A stretch of 64,000 bases of DNA, taken from the NCBI GenBank assembly GCA_900491605.1, contig UESW01004080.1, forward strand, positions 1,098,550 through 1,162,549. The letters run 5' to 3'. The notes under the pieces were generated by a model. It worked only from the letters and a program-made list of their open reading frames with translations, was not told where the DNA came from and searched no databases. This document shows positions 47,481 through 58,918 of the stretch, piece after piece (the stretch's first letter is position 1; every line of letters starts with the position of its first letter). The stretch comes from Calamus simplicifolius (taxonomy: Eukaryota > Streptophyta > Magnoliopsida > Arecales > Arecaceae). A program made the translations under genes and the position numbers.

Positions 47481-50460
47481 CCGATTAGGTGACGACTTCT
47501 ATGGCTCATCATTCCTAGTTTTTGATTTATTCGAACTGACTCGCACTAGACTAGTGCAATCATCCATCTGCACCAATAGAGATCTAATTGAGATGAATCA
47601 AGCTCTTATATTTTTTTTAAATTAAGATATACTAGCTTATGTAAATTTTACAATTAAGTATATTTTTAATGACCATCTATGATGATTTGATGAATCATAT
47701 AGCGGCCATTAAAAATAGCTTAAATGTACTTTCTTTTATTAAGTACCAATCCATAGAAACTTTTTAATTAAGTATATTAATGCATAAAGGGTTTTAATCA
47801 AGTATTTTTTTATAAATATCAAACCAACTCATAAAAAATCAGCATTACTTATAAATGCATATCAAACTAATCGGACAAAAATTTTCATATATAAAATTCT
47901 AGACATAATAATTAAAGAAAAATACTATTATCTATTTATAAATTAAAAAAAATCTTATGCATGAAAAATTATGCAACAAAATAGTATTTTTTAAATTGTT
48001 CAAATTAATTGATAAGAAAATTATGCCTTAAGTACGTGTCTTTTTTTCATATCATAAACTCTTTGATGTATTGCTAATATATGTCTTAATAAAAAATTTG
48101 CCCTCTCTTAATACAAGGTAGAAGTGCAACTTGACAGAAGCTGTTTGAATTTGTTACATAAAGTTAGCTATTAAAATGACAACAAGAAATGGCTCCTATG
48201 ATTCTATGACTGAGCTTACTATATTCTTTTATATCTGATTAATAAACTTTTATAAGCTGATGCACTCAATTATCATTGACAACTATTAAAAAAATACTTG
48301 ATTGATAAACTTATGTGTTGACATACTCAATTGAAATATATATAAAAGAGAGAGAGAGAGAGAGGTAGACTTACCATATTCGAATGTAATTAAACATAGA
48401 TCCGATCATCTTCTCGTCTTGAATCCATAAAATTTATGTTTTCAAAAGTAGAAAAAGTAGGGCATCCAAACGTGAAAGGGGTAATCATGAACTTGACTAA
48501 TAACCCAATTAAAGGCCCCAAGTAAATTTGTATACTTTTGATATAATTATCCTCATTATATTTCTAAAATAATCAATTTTTTTAAAAAATGCACGGTCAG
48601 GCCGCATTATTGCTTTGAAACTTACATTTTTGTTTTAACATAATAATAAAATCTTGCAGCATGTTTCCAGACAAAAGCTTTGAGAATTTTTAGATGAAAA
48701 TCTTATGATGGTTTCTATCAGGTGCATTTCGTGTGTAAAAATAGACAAATATAGCATACAGCTCAAATAAAATACAACTCTGTCGGTTACATGCTTGATA
48801 AATTACATGAAAGAGAGTAACATATTTTAAGTGCGTCGCCAATGTCTACATGTAGTACCACTTAAATGATCCTTTTGCTTAGAGCAGTCGTTTCTTGGTG
48901 GAAATAAATTGAATCCTAGCTACTCCTTGTCATATAGGAGAACTGTAATTGCTGTTAGCTTAGGTAGCAGAAGAAAGATTCACAATAATCGGGGGAACAA
49001 AAATTCTCATGTGTCAACATGTTTTGTCACACCTCAGAAATCAAAATTTTGAGCTTCTAGTGTTTCTTCCATTGCAAGGACAGACACCTAATTGTAGCCT
49101 TAAAATTGATCAGCAGCAATTGTAACTCAATTTGCAGCCAAAGCAATAGAAAGCCAAGTAGCAGTTGATGTAAGGGCAGCTGTGGATATTCATCATAACT
49201 GCAGCCAGTCACAATTGGAGCTGCCATGACTGATGTTACTGCAATTGCAGCTCTATACAAGCCAACAGAGGAAGCCTCTTGCATTTTAATGTTTGCTTTA
49301 AACCCATATTTTTCAGAAGTAACACAGAAAAGGAGAGAAATAGATGTGTTGTTAGAGTAACAACCATTACCAGCCATCAACTTCCTTTGCAAAAAATGGA
49401 AAACATTTTCAGTTGCCTCGTGTCTGAAAATTTCAGGCTGGTAAAAAGGAGAGAAATATATGTATTATCTTCATCTAGAACAAATTTCAGGCTTTATAAG
49501 ACATCATATTCATTTGCAGTTGCCTCGTGTCTGCAAATAAGTCTTACATGCTTATTAGATGCCATCAACTTCCTTTGAATGGAAAACATCTTCATATTGG
49601 ACAAGTTCAGGCTTTGTATTACATAATAACCATTTACAGTATAGCCTCATGTCTGCTAATGAATCTTACATGCTCATCCAATGCAGCTTCTCAACATAAA
49701 TATACAGATAGACTCTATGTTAATGAATAAAAGGAGATTTCAGAGCTTCCTATATGGAAGTCTCTTTCTTGTTTCAATTCTAGTATGCGAATGTCAACCA
49801 TAACAATCACAGGTATTTTCAAATATTGGCAAGAAAGGCTCTAAACACTGCACAAACCACCTCATCATCTTATTTCAAATTGATGGGACAAGTTAGCACA
49901 GAACTAATGGGGAAAGCATGAAACTAAAGGAGCATACGGGATTGTTTTGAGTAGTAGACATTAGCACCAGATTCATTACAGCTTACAAACTGTTCCATTG
50001 CATCTATAGAGACAAAAGGCCTTCTCGTGGGTTCAGAAAAACCATATTGAAAAGCTCGTAACCATCAGAAGATATAAACCCTTTGTCATGCTAGGCTATC
50101 AGCTGGATTTCTCAAATGCCAGTTGAAGTTTTACATTTTTCTTAGCCCGCTTACCAGGCTGGGAAAGAGGTACAAGCATGCTCTAGCTTGTATGAGATGG
50201 CAGTTCCAGGTTGGTCTTGATCCAAATGTACCCAAGGAATTTACTTTTCATTTGGTCATAAAGAACTGAAATCTTTGTGGTCAATAGTTCATACAGATTT
50301 TCTCAGAACTGCCAGAACTGAAACATGTTAAACCTTTATAATGAGCAAACAAAATTTCTGATACAGTAGTAATATTTTTATTACCCAGCCAGATGTGCAT
50401 CAACAAAAAATAATGATACATTTAATTAATTTTAACTCCGTGCCAAATGTTAGTTCACCA
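47481..50460. other. AT-rich intergenic region
   Basis: No gene recognised. A (GA)n run lies at 48348-48364. Between about 49370 and 49690, imperfect repeats of GCCATCAACTTCCTTTG and GTTGCCTCGTGTCTG occur two to three times. The last ~400 bp is the probable 3' untranslated region of the gene ending at 50461. Confidence 0.5.
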
Positions 50461-53366
50461 TTATTTGGCCTGTTCTTGGTTTGATGGGGTTGATGCCATT
50501 TGTTGCGTAGGATGGATTATGTCAGTGTCAACAATCTTCTTTGCTGCCATCTCTCTTTGGATCATAGCTTGATCATGCATGGCCTTTAGCATCTCCTTCA
50601 TTTGCTTTTCTTCTTTCTCAAGTTGCATATTCATTATAATCTCTGCATTCTTATCAATTGGTTTGAAGTACTCTTCGATTGCAGCTTCCTGCAGAAGACA
50701 CAAGTTGGCAAGCATTAGTGTTGGATTCATCAAACTGACAAAAGGTACCATCCCTCTAAAACAAGTGAACACTCCATAAAGTCATTGCTTTTTAAGAGGG
50801 GTGACACACCGGAACAGAAAAAAATTCCAACCAGAATTCACCAATTCAACACCACTCATTCACCATTATGGTCGAAAGAACTCTGAAGAGGCCAAAATTT
50901 TGAGACTTTTATTTCATAAGCAAAAGGTGCTCAGGTTGCTCGTTGTTCTAACCTAACATCATAATCTTGCCTGAAACTTGCATGTTTTGTTGCCAGAAAG
51001 GATCATACAATACAGAAGGGGACCAATAAAATATTAAAAAATTGCTTGACCACATCACGTTTTAATAAACAAGCTGTGTCCAAACACTTCAGCTTACGTG
51101 ACATATTCAACAACTATCCTGCGGATGCTTTACTCTATAACATTATTCCTTGGCTGTCTAATTTTTCGCCACAACATCATGCTGTTGTTTTTCCACATCA
51201 TCTTGCATCTCTTCTTCTTCTTGTGATTCCCTTTTTTAGTTAGACTATGCTTTCTTTAATCAACGAATGCAAAGACATGCTCCATTTTCAATCAATTCAA
51301 AAACTAGGGAGGAAGTAAATGATAGTTTCTTGATGCTTCTTTAGTCTTTAAATAACAGATATATATTGAGATAACATCAGTCATATATGCCTAGTACAGT
51401 AATACCCACCGTATTTATGCCTTCCTATATTGTTCCAATTTTGTACATCAAGATTCGGATTCTCTATAGTTGTTCGATCTATAGGCTAATAAGACATAAT
51501 ATTGTTTCTTGTTGTTAATGTCGTGGCATAACTCATAATTTCCTTACTTCTTATCTCATACATCTGGAACAAAATCACCACCAGAAATTCGTAAAAATGT
51601 AATGTGGATTGGGTATTAAGTTTTGCACTTGTGTGAGCATGTGAGAAATGCATGCTCATCTCCTGATGCTTCTGCATAGTTTTATGCAGAGATAAGTTGT
51701 GTAAATGTTCAAAGGTATTTTGAGAGGGGGCTTACTGTTTCTTCCAGCTGACGATTGAGTGCCTGCATCTGCTCAACCATGCAACGAACCTCCGACAAAA
51801 TAGCCTGTTCTGGAATCCTTCTCAACTCTTCCTTCCTAGCTTTTGCCTAGACAAATAAAACAAATAGAAAGTCCTAAATCAGGAACAAATGAGCATTCAA
51901 AAATCTATGTTGCTCACACGGAAGGATATCTATATGATAGATGTGCATGGCTTCATGTAAAACTAATCGTAAAACAGTCCAAAGCTCTCTGAAGAGTAAA
52001 CCCCAGACACACTAGTAAACATATCAAAGCTAACAAAAATTGGTGGATCTTGTGCAATGAACAAATAGAGGTCACAACAAAAAACAGTTACCTATTCAAG
52101 ATCTTCCACATTGTTTTATGTCAAAATTATCCCTCTAAGCTGGGTGTTGCTTTAAACTCCATGAGTGCATTATTAAGGTATATATACATGGAAGAAGGTC
52201 GGATACTTAAAAGTCTCTGGAATTATCATGATGATCCTTTATCTGGTCTTTGAATTCCTGATATACATGATTTTCAACCTTTTCTCCTCATTATTTTTAC
52301 CTAATTAATTATCAAAATCAGACAATCACCCTCTTCATTTAATCATGGTTTCGTAACCATGTTCAGCTAGACCTAACAGCGTAACCACTTCTGTCTCAGA
52401 AATGGATATACAGCCTTTTAGCAACATAGCATGAAAGTCTATGAGATCTATGCTGCCTAGAAAGTCACTGAATCTCCATGTATAGGCATGACGTCTAAGG
52501 CCATCTTAATTGCCTGGCCTTTTTCATGCAAATCTTCATCCATGAATTTGAATTCAATTTAGCAGGGCTAGAGTACCAGCACTTCATTATAGCCTCTACT
52601 AATTCTCATTGTGCCTTCACTGAAACTTTATGCCACCCACCAGACAAATTGTCAGTTTCAACACCTTCCTTAACTTGGGACAACTTTGACCAAACGGCTC
52701 ACCAGGGATGCTCCTATAACTCTGATCACACATCCCATAGAAATACTAAGGAGAAAATATGCTATTCTATTAATGCACAAAGCTATATACATATGCATGC
52801 ATGCCCCTCCAGAAAAGGAAAAAAGATGTACCACGTAAAAATTAATTGCAACAAACAAGTTTGCTATCAGATTTGTTCACAAAGGTGTAAATGTATCAGT
52901 GTGCATGCCTGATAAGCCCCTCCAGACAACAACATTCAATATAAAGTTGTCTGTTATCGTATTATGTAAACAAACAAGCACATGCCTAAGGACAAACAAT
53001 ATACACACATAAGCATGCATATATAAAGCATTATGTAGTGCTCGTAAATGCATGTGAATCACAACAAATACGTGAAATAATGTATATAGTTTTGATGCAA
53101 TGAATTGCTGATGGCACTTTCTTCTGTGCTGTATAACAAACTCTGCATAGAACTAGGAGAAAAATAGCACAGTGGGACAGTAGCAGAAGGTGGCCTTGAA
53201 ATAAATAGTACTGGTCAATATATTTGTTCTACAAATGGTAATGATCAACCTTTTCAATGCGCTTGTGGAGATGTAATCTGTATGCTCTAATTCTTCTTTC
53301 TTCGTATCCTGAGAGCACCCTGACCACAAACCACGCTTTCCTTCCAAACTCCAACAATTTATCCAT
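50461..53366 (-). CDS. Conserved plant coiled-coil protein of unknown function
   Basis: Three coding exons on the minus strand, 53366-53250, 51846-51736 and 50688-50461, encode 151 aa with clean phase-0 junctions. The protein begins MDKLLEFGRKAWFVVRVLSG, continues with a charged helix (YEERRIRAYRLHLHKRIEKA), then IPEQAILSEVRCMVEQMQAL, EEYFKPIDKNAEIIMNMQLE and a Gln/Thr-rich tail. I recognise the pattern as a small plant family without an assigned function; no catalytic motif is visible. The hydrophobic FVVRVL stretch is too short for a sure membrane helix. The start at 53366 is chosen because an in-frame stop (TAG) lies four codons upstream. A spliced 5' leader exon ends at about 53765 (donor GTAAGC, acceptor at 53396) and contains an upstream open reading frame. 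Confidence 0.8.
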
Positions 53367-53380
53367 CACAGGTAGCTATA

Positions 53381-53989
53381 TCAAATGCAAATTTCCTGCA
53401 AAAGACGGCATGAATACAACTCAAATCGAAACATATCGAGAGAACCATTAATAAATCTAGAAAATAGAAAAGAATTCATACTGAATTAAGCGAAATAATT
53501 CAGCGTTATGCCGACGATTAGTGCCAAAAAAGTGTTCTTTCCTCTTCTTCTTAACTCGAATTGGGAATTTGGTCCACTGAAATTAGGATCTAGGGCTTAA
53601 AAACAGAGACTTTGGTGATTGTAAAAGTTTCGAGCATATATAAATGAAGGAATTAAGGATTGGAAATAGGAGAGCTTTGGATTATGAGATCTATATAGTG
53701 CTGCATGGAGCTGGCTTTGGTTACGTAAAATATAATCTGAGAATGGATCTGGGGGTGGGCTTACCGAGAGAGAAGTGCTGCCGCGGCACTGGGAGAGGGT
53801 TGCGGGTGGCGGGCGTGACTCGTAAGATCGACGGGCGGCGACCGTTGCCGGCGCCGCGGAGTTCGATGGGGACGGCCGGCCGCCGGTGGTCGGATGGAGC
53901 CGGAGCAGAGTGGAGGAGTGATCGGGAGACCGGGGCTTGGGCTTGTCTTCACTGGAGATGAATGAGTGATTCGTCGACGAATTATTCAC
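53381..53989 (-). other. 5' leader exon with a 79-codon upstream ORF
   Basis: ATG at 53989 opens a frame of 75 codons to the splice donor at 53765. After splicing to 53395 it runs four more codons and ends at TGA (53383-53381), 14 nt before the main ATG. The peptide is Ser/Pro-rich (MNNSSTNHSFISSEDK...). A second ATG at 53952 in another frame also fails to join the main frame. Whether it is translated is unknown. Confidence 0.5.
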
Positions 53990-56925
53990 ATGTAACGAGA
54001 TTAAATCGAGTTAAAATCCCGAGCTGGGGACGCGCGCAGTTGACGAACCCAAACGCATGGGAAGGGCAACATAGAAATGAACTGAGGTATTTGTTCTTGG
54101 TCAAAATAAAGTGGTAAGAAAAAATTTAAAAGCGCTTAAACTTTAATATGTTATAAATCAATATCAGAATGTTTTCCTTCATAATCTTTCAGTAAAACTA
54201 AAAAAAAAAAAGGAGGGGAAAAAATCTTCAAGTAAAAGATGGCTTGTAAATTTGCTAAAACATTAGGCCATTAGAATATAATCTTTTAAACTAACTTGCT
54301 ATTATGTATTAATAATTTACTATGCATCAAATATAAGCTATGTCTTTTATGCCAACTACGATAGCATATTTTATAATAATATAAATATTTAATAATAAAT
54401 GATTATTAAAAATAAAGGATATAATTTATCAAAAAGAGTAATGTTAGTGTTTGCGTGTATGTTTTACTGCATTTAATTACGTGTATGAAATATATTTTAC
54501 GCAACTAATGTAAAAGAGTAGCTTTGTAACATATCTTGAATCATACAAAAAGGTGTTAGATGGGAATGTTATAAACAATTTGACAAATATATGTAAATAT
54601 TGATAGACTCCAAGAAAATAACGAAAATATCATTTAATTTTTATTTGAATTTTATAACTATTTCTTTTCCAAAAAAACTCATATTAGATGGGTTAGAAAT
54701 CTAATAAGTGTAGAAACATATTTATATATGTGCTTTAATTTAAAAAATGATATCCTATTGGAAGCAGAAAATCTGCTTGTTTAGAAAAACTTAATTAATA
54801 GGTTCTGGTTGAAATATTTTGATATAAAAAATCATTAATAATGTTTTTCTTTTAATCCGTAGCTTGGAGAGGTTCCTTGCTTTATGGTGCAAGACCATAA
54901 ATTTGCTAGAGTTGATCAGTGTAAGTCTTATAATTATCCCCTTTGTCAAATTTGTTAGCATAATAAGGATTTAGTCATTATACCTTCAGAGATAACTCTA
55001 TATCGGCTTTGAATTTATGTCCTAATGAAAATATTCCAAGTGACTTGGATTTGGTTGATAGTTTTGATCATAAAATAAGTGATATTTTAAAAAAAAAAAT
55101 ATCAAGAGCTAATTACATTTATTGTTTACTCATACTAATTAGATAACCAATGACTCTATCTTTTATAAAATTTTTATATGTCTGTGTGGTCTCAATATAA
55201 TATTAATATTAAAAGTAATATAATTTATTAATATATAATTTATCAATTTTATGAGATGGGACACATTTTCTAATCACATGTTCATATTTTTGTTTTATTG
55301 TTAAAATTATTTATATACGTCATAAAATTTAGTTTTGAACATATTTTTTAGCTATAAATTAATATCATATAGATTATGATCCGGTATTTTTGAATCTTAG
55401 CTTACTATGTTAAATACCCTAAGAGTGAGGGTTTTATATTGATGATACTCTTCTAATGAAGGTTATATTAGTTTATATCTCATTAGTAGCAGTTGCATAT
55501 TGATCAATGCCTAATTGCTACGAGAGTTCTACACTAACACGCTATTGATTTTGAGCATAGGATCATGGATGTAGTTAAGCTAACTAAAATGTATTATAAT
55601 CATTTCAATCAATCATTATATATACAAATTGGATAAGTATAGTATGTTTCTTAAGAAAATTTACTAGTTTACTATATAAATTATCTAGTTAAAGTGATCG
55701 TTAAAAGCGTATGTTATTTTATTATTTTTTTCTTTGAAGCATCGAAAAAAAGTGTTTAGTTGTGCAAGAAGAATTTACATTATGACTTAGGATCCATTTT
55801 AATTATGTAATATTTAGCACTAAAAGATATCTATGATATAATACAAAATATTAAAATTTTTGTTTTGAATATGCTTAGTGATTAAATCCGTATTTTATTC
55901 ATTACTTAGTTATTTATTAATAGCATGATGGATATCTTTCGTATATGTAAGGTTACGTCTATAAATATCCGGGTTGCTATAATGTTAGATTGAAATTTTA
56001 AGTTGATAGCATGGCAATGATTGCAAAAATGTGAGATATTAATATAAAATTAAAATAAACTAAGGTATTTTTAATATTAATCTAATTAAAATGATAAAAT
56101 TAATTAAATTATTTATTTGACTAATTGCAATTTTTCAAAGCATCACTTATAGCCTAAGAATACGGTCTTCTTTCTTGCAAATAGTATGCACAATAAAATA
56201 TATATTTTATTAATGATTAAAGCAAAACTTACATAAATATTTTTGTAACCTCATCTAAAATTTAAAAGCTAACGCTAATAAGGCACGCAGGTATTTCTAG
56301 AGGTCCAGTAGTTATATAATTCAATAAAAAATACAACCCATATTTATTTAGATTTTATAAAAGTTTTATTGCAAGTACCTTATTTATGAAAAATGCTCTC
56401 CTAAGATATACCCTTATCCTTTTTCATATAATGCCATTTTTTTTGAATAAAATGCTAGTAAAAAGATATCATCTTATTAGGATAAAACTATATAGAAACT
56501 ACTTATTGAACATTCAGAGGAGGATAAGAAGATATAACATGTTGATTGATGCCAACATTTAATAAAGTAATAAAAATTATTTTCTTTTTCTCTAAAAAAA
56601 AAAGAATACTTAATTAAGGGCCATACTTTCTTTCTTTTAAAGAATTCGGATGTGTGAAAATTTGTTCTAATAATAATTTTTTAGTATGATAAACGAATCA
56701 TATAAAACATCTATACAAGTTATTTTATTATGACGACTAGTTAGCACCTGTGACCAATAGACTCTCTCATTAATATATTTTTTTAAAAAAAATATATTAA
56801 TAAAGCATCAACGTATCATCAAACTCTTTCTAATTTATGCTACCACAGATTTTTTTTTTTTTTTACTTTTAAAAGTTTAAAAAATAAAATGACGAATCTT
56901 TAAGTTAAAGATCAAAATTACACTA
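53990..56925. other. AT-rich intergenic region
   Basis: Nearly 3 kb, strongly AT-rich, no gene recognised. A perfect AT palindrome of about 31 bp lies at 56770-56800 (TTAATATATTTTTTT and its complement). Confidence 0.55.
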
Positions 56926-58347
56926 TGATGACACCGAGTCACTTTCTTCAAGTACCGGAGAAACGGACGTCCTCCTCGCCGGACTCCTGCAAGAAAAGTC
57001 CCCGGAGACCGGATGCTCCAGTGGGGACCCTCCGACGCTCAAGTTACTCACTCGGGAACAGACGAGAGCTGTCTAGCTGAAGAAACCTAAACAGTTAGGG
57101 CTTAACTAATAGGAAGAAGCTAGAAAAATCAGAGTTCTTGGATCCTTATTTACAGCGAGCGTATGTTTTTATACCTGTTCGAAGAGATCTCCTTCCATTC
57201 CCAAAGATTGCTTATTCCAAGGTGCCCCGTTCAATAATGGACAAAAGATGAGGCTGACAGTGACAGATCGTACTATCACCGTACATGTCGGAGGTGTCCT
57301 ATATCATTTGTCAGTACGGCCTCACAGGTGTTTGGCGTCTGTGGTTATGTCTGGCGCGCGCCGTCGCTGGATGTGACCGTGCACAGTTGCGGACAGGTGG
57401 TGGACCGTACACTGTAACGGGGTATGGTCATGTACAGTGACAGACACATGATGGACCATACGCCGTTATGAGGTATGGCCACACCCTGCTACGGATGTGT
57501 GGTAGATTACGTGGGCATGCCAGGTGGCCCGGAGCGGGCCGGATCATGCATCAGCATTGTTCATGCAGCTCGAGACCGAGGGGGTCTCGGGGATTGAGAT
57601 ACTGTTCATAAGGCCCAGGAGTTGTGGCTTAAGGCCGAGGGTGGAACTCAAGGCCAAGCACTGTTCATGTAGCCCGAGACCGAGGGGGTCTCGAGGGTTG
57701 AAATATTGTTCATAAGGCCCGGGAGCTGTGGCTTGAGGCCGAGGGTGGAACTCGAGGCCAAGCACTGTTCATGCAGCCCGAGACCGAGGGGGTCTTGGGG
57801 GTTGAGATACTGGTCATAAGGCCCGGGAGCTGTGGCTTAAGGCCGAGGGTGGAACCCGAGGCCAAGCATTGTTCATGCAGCCCGAGACCGAGGGTGTCTC
57901 GGGGGTTGAGATACTGTTCATAAGGCCCGTGAGCTGTGGCTTAAGGCCGAGGGTGGAACTCGAGGCCAAGCACTGTTCATGCAGCCCGAGACCGAGGGGG
58001 TCTCGGGGGTTGAGATACTGTTCATAAGGCCTGGGAGCTATGGCTTGAGGCCGAGGGTGGAACTCAAGGCCAAGCACTGTTCATGCAGCCCGAGACCGAG
58101 GGGGTCTCGGGGGTTGAGATACTGTTCATAAGGCTCGGGAGCTGTGGCTTGAGGCCGAGGGTGGAACTCGAGGCCAAGCACTGTTCATGCAGCCCAAGAC
58201 CGAGGGGGTCTCGGGGGTTGAGATACTGTTCATAAGGCACGGGAGCTGTGGCTTGAGGCCGATACCGAGGGGGGGCTCAGGAGGCCGAGAAGGCCTCCGT
58301 CAGCCGCCGTTATAGTTTATTCTGACGGCATTGGATCAGCTATATCA
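56926..58347 (-). repeat. 3' LTR (1,422 bp)
   Basis: Bounded by TGATGACACC on the left and TATATCA on the right, hence TG...CA. It matches the left-hand LTR (974-1820) at both ends, for example GGGGACCCTCCGACGCTCAA at 57023, and differs mainly by a tandem array that makes it 575 bp longer. Confidence 0.85.
57556..58265. repeat. 104-bp tandem array inside the LTR
   Basis: About 6.8 copies of a 104-bp unit with GTTCATGCAGCCCGAGACCG, GGGGTTGAGATACTGTTCAT and GGCCGAGGGTGGAACTCGAG. Copies are highly similar. In element orientation the array sits in the upstream (U3) part of the LTR. Confidence 0.92.
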
Positions 58348-58918
58348 GATGCCCCCTCACCTCTGAGACGGAGTGGGCCCCCCAGTAAGGTGAAAGGGGT
58401 GTCACCTCCCAAGTGGCTGATCCCCGTCCTTTGTGAACCGCCTCTGGACACGTGTCTCTGGGCGCTGCAATTACTTTACGCGAGCATCATGGGGGATGTG
58501 AAAGGGCGGCCACTACCGTCCACCCGATCCGCGGCGATCGTCCTCGAGGCAAGGTTGATCATTCGAAGTCCATGAGGAAAGTAGCACCATCATTGCCCAT
58601 CATAATGATGATGTCAGTGGCGTCCCATCGTTGGCCGAAAGCAGATCGTATCACGCGCTAAGCGATCATCGAGGCAGCCCAGCCTACGGTGAGAGTCCAT
58701 ATGGCTGACGAGACAAGGCGGGATAATTCGAAACTCAATAAAACTTGGTTGGGTGGTTGAATCTGGCCACACTGCCCCTGCCATTGTTGTCTTCTTCCTC
58801 TGATTCCCTGATTTTCCGCCTTCTGTCCTTCCCTACAACCTGAGAGCCCGCGCATGCCATTTTCTTCCCCAGGTCAGCTCATCGTCTCTTCTAGACCTCT
58901 CTATTCCTTCTTCCAACA

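Noticed and set aside
53644..53961. Plus-strand 105-aa frame at 53644-53961
   Set aside because: Complement of the GC-rich leader exon of the minus-strand gene; no domain.
57524..58077. Open frames in the LTR array
   Set aside because: Repeat-derived, inside a 104-bp tandem array, with no protein similarity recognised.
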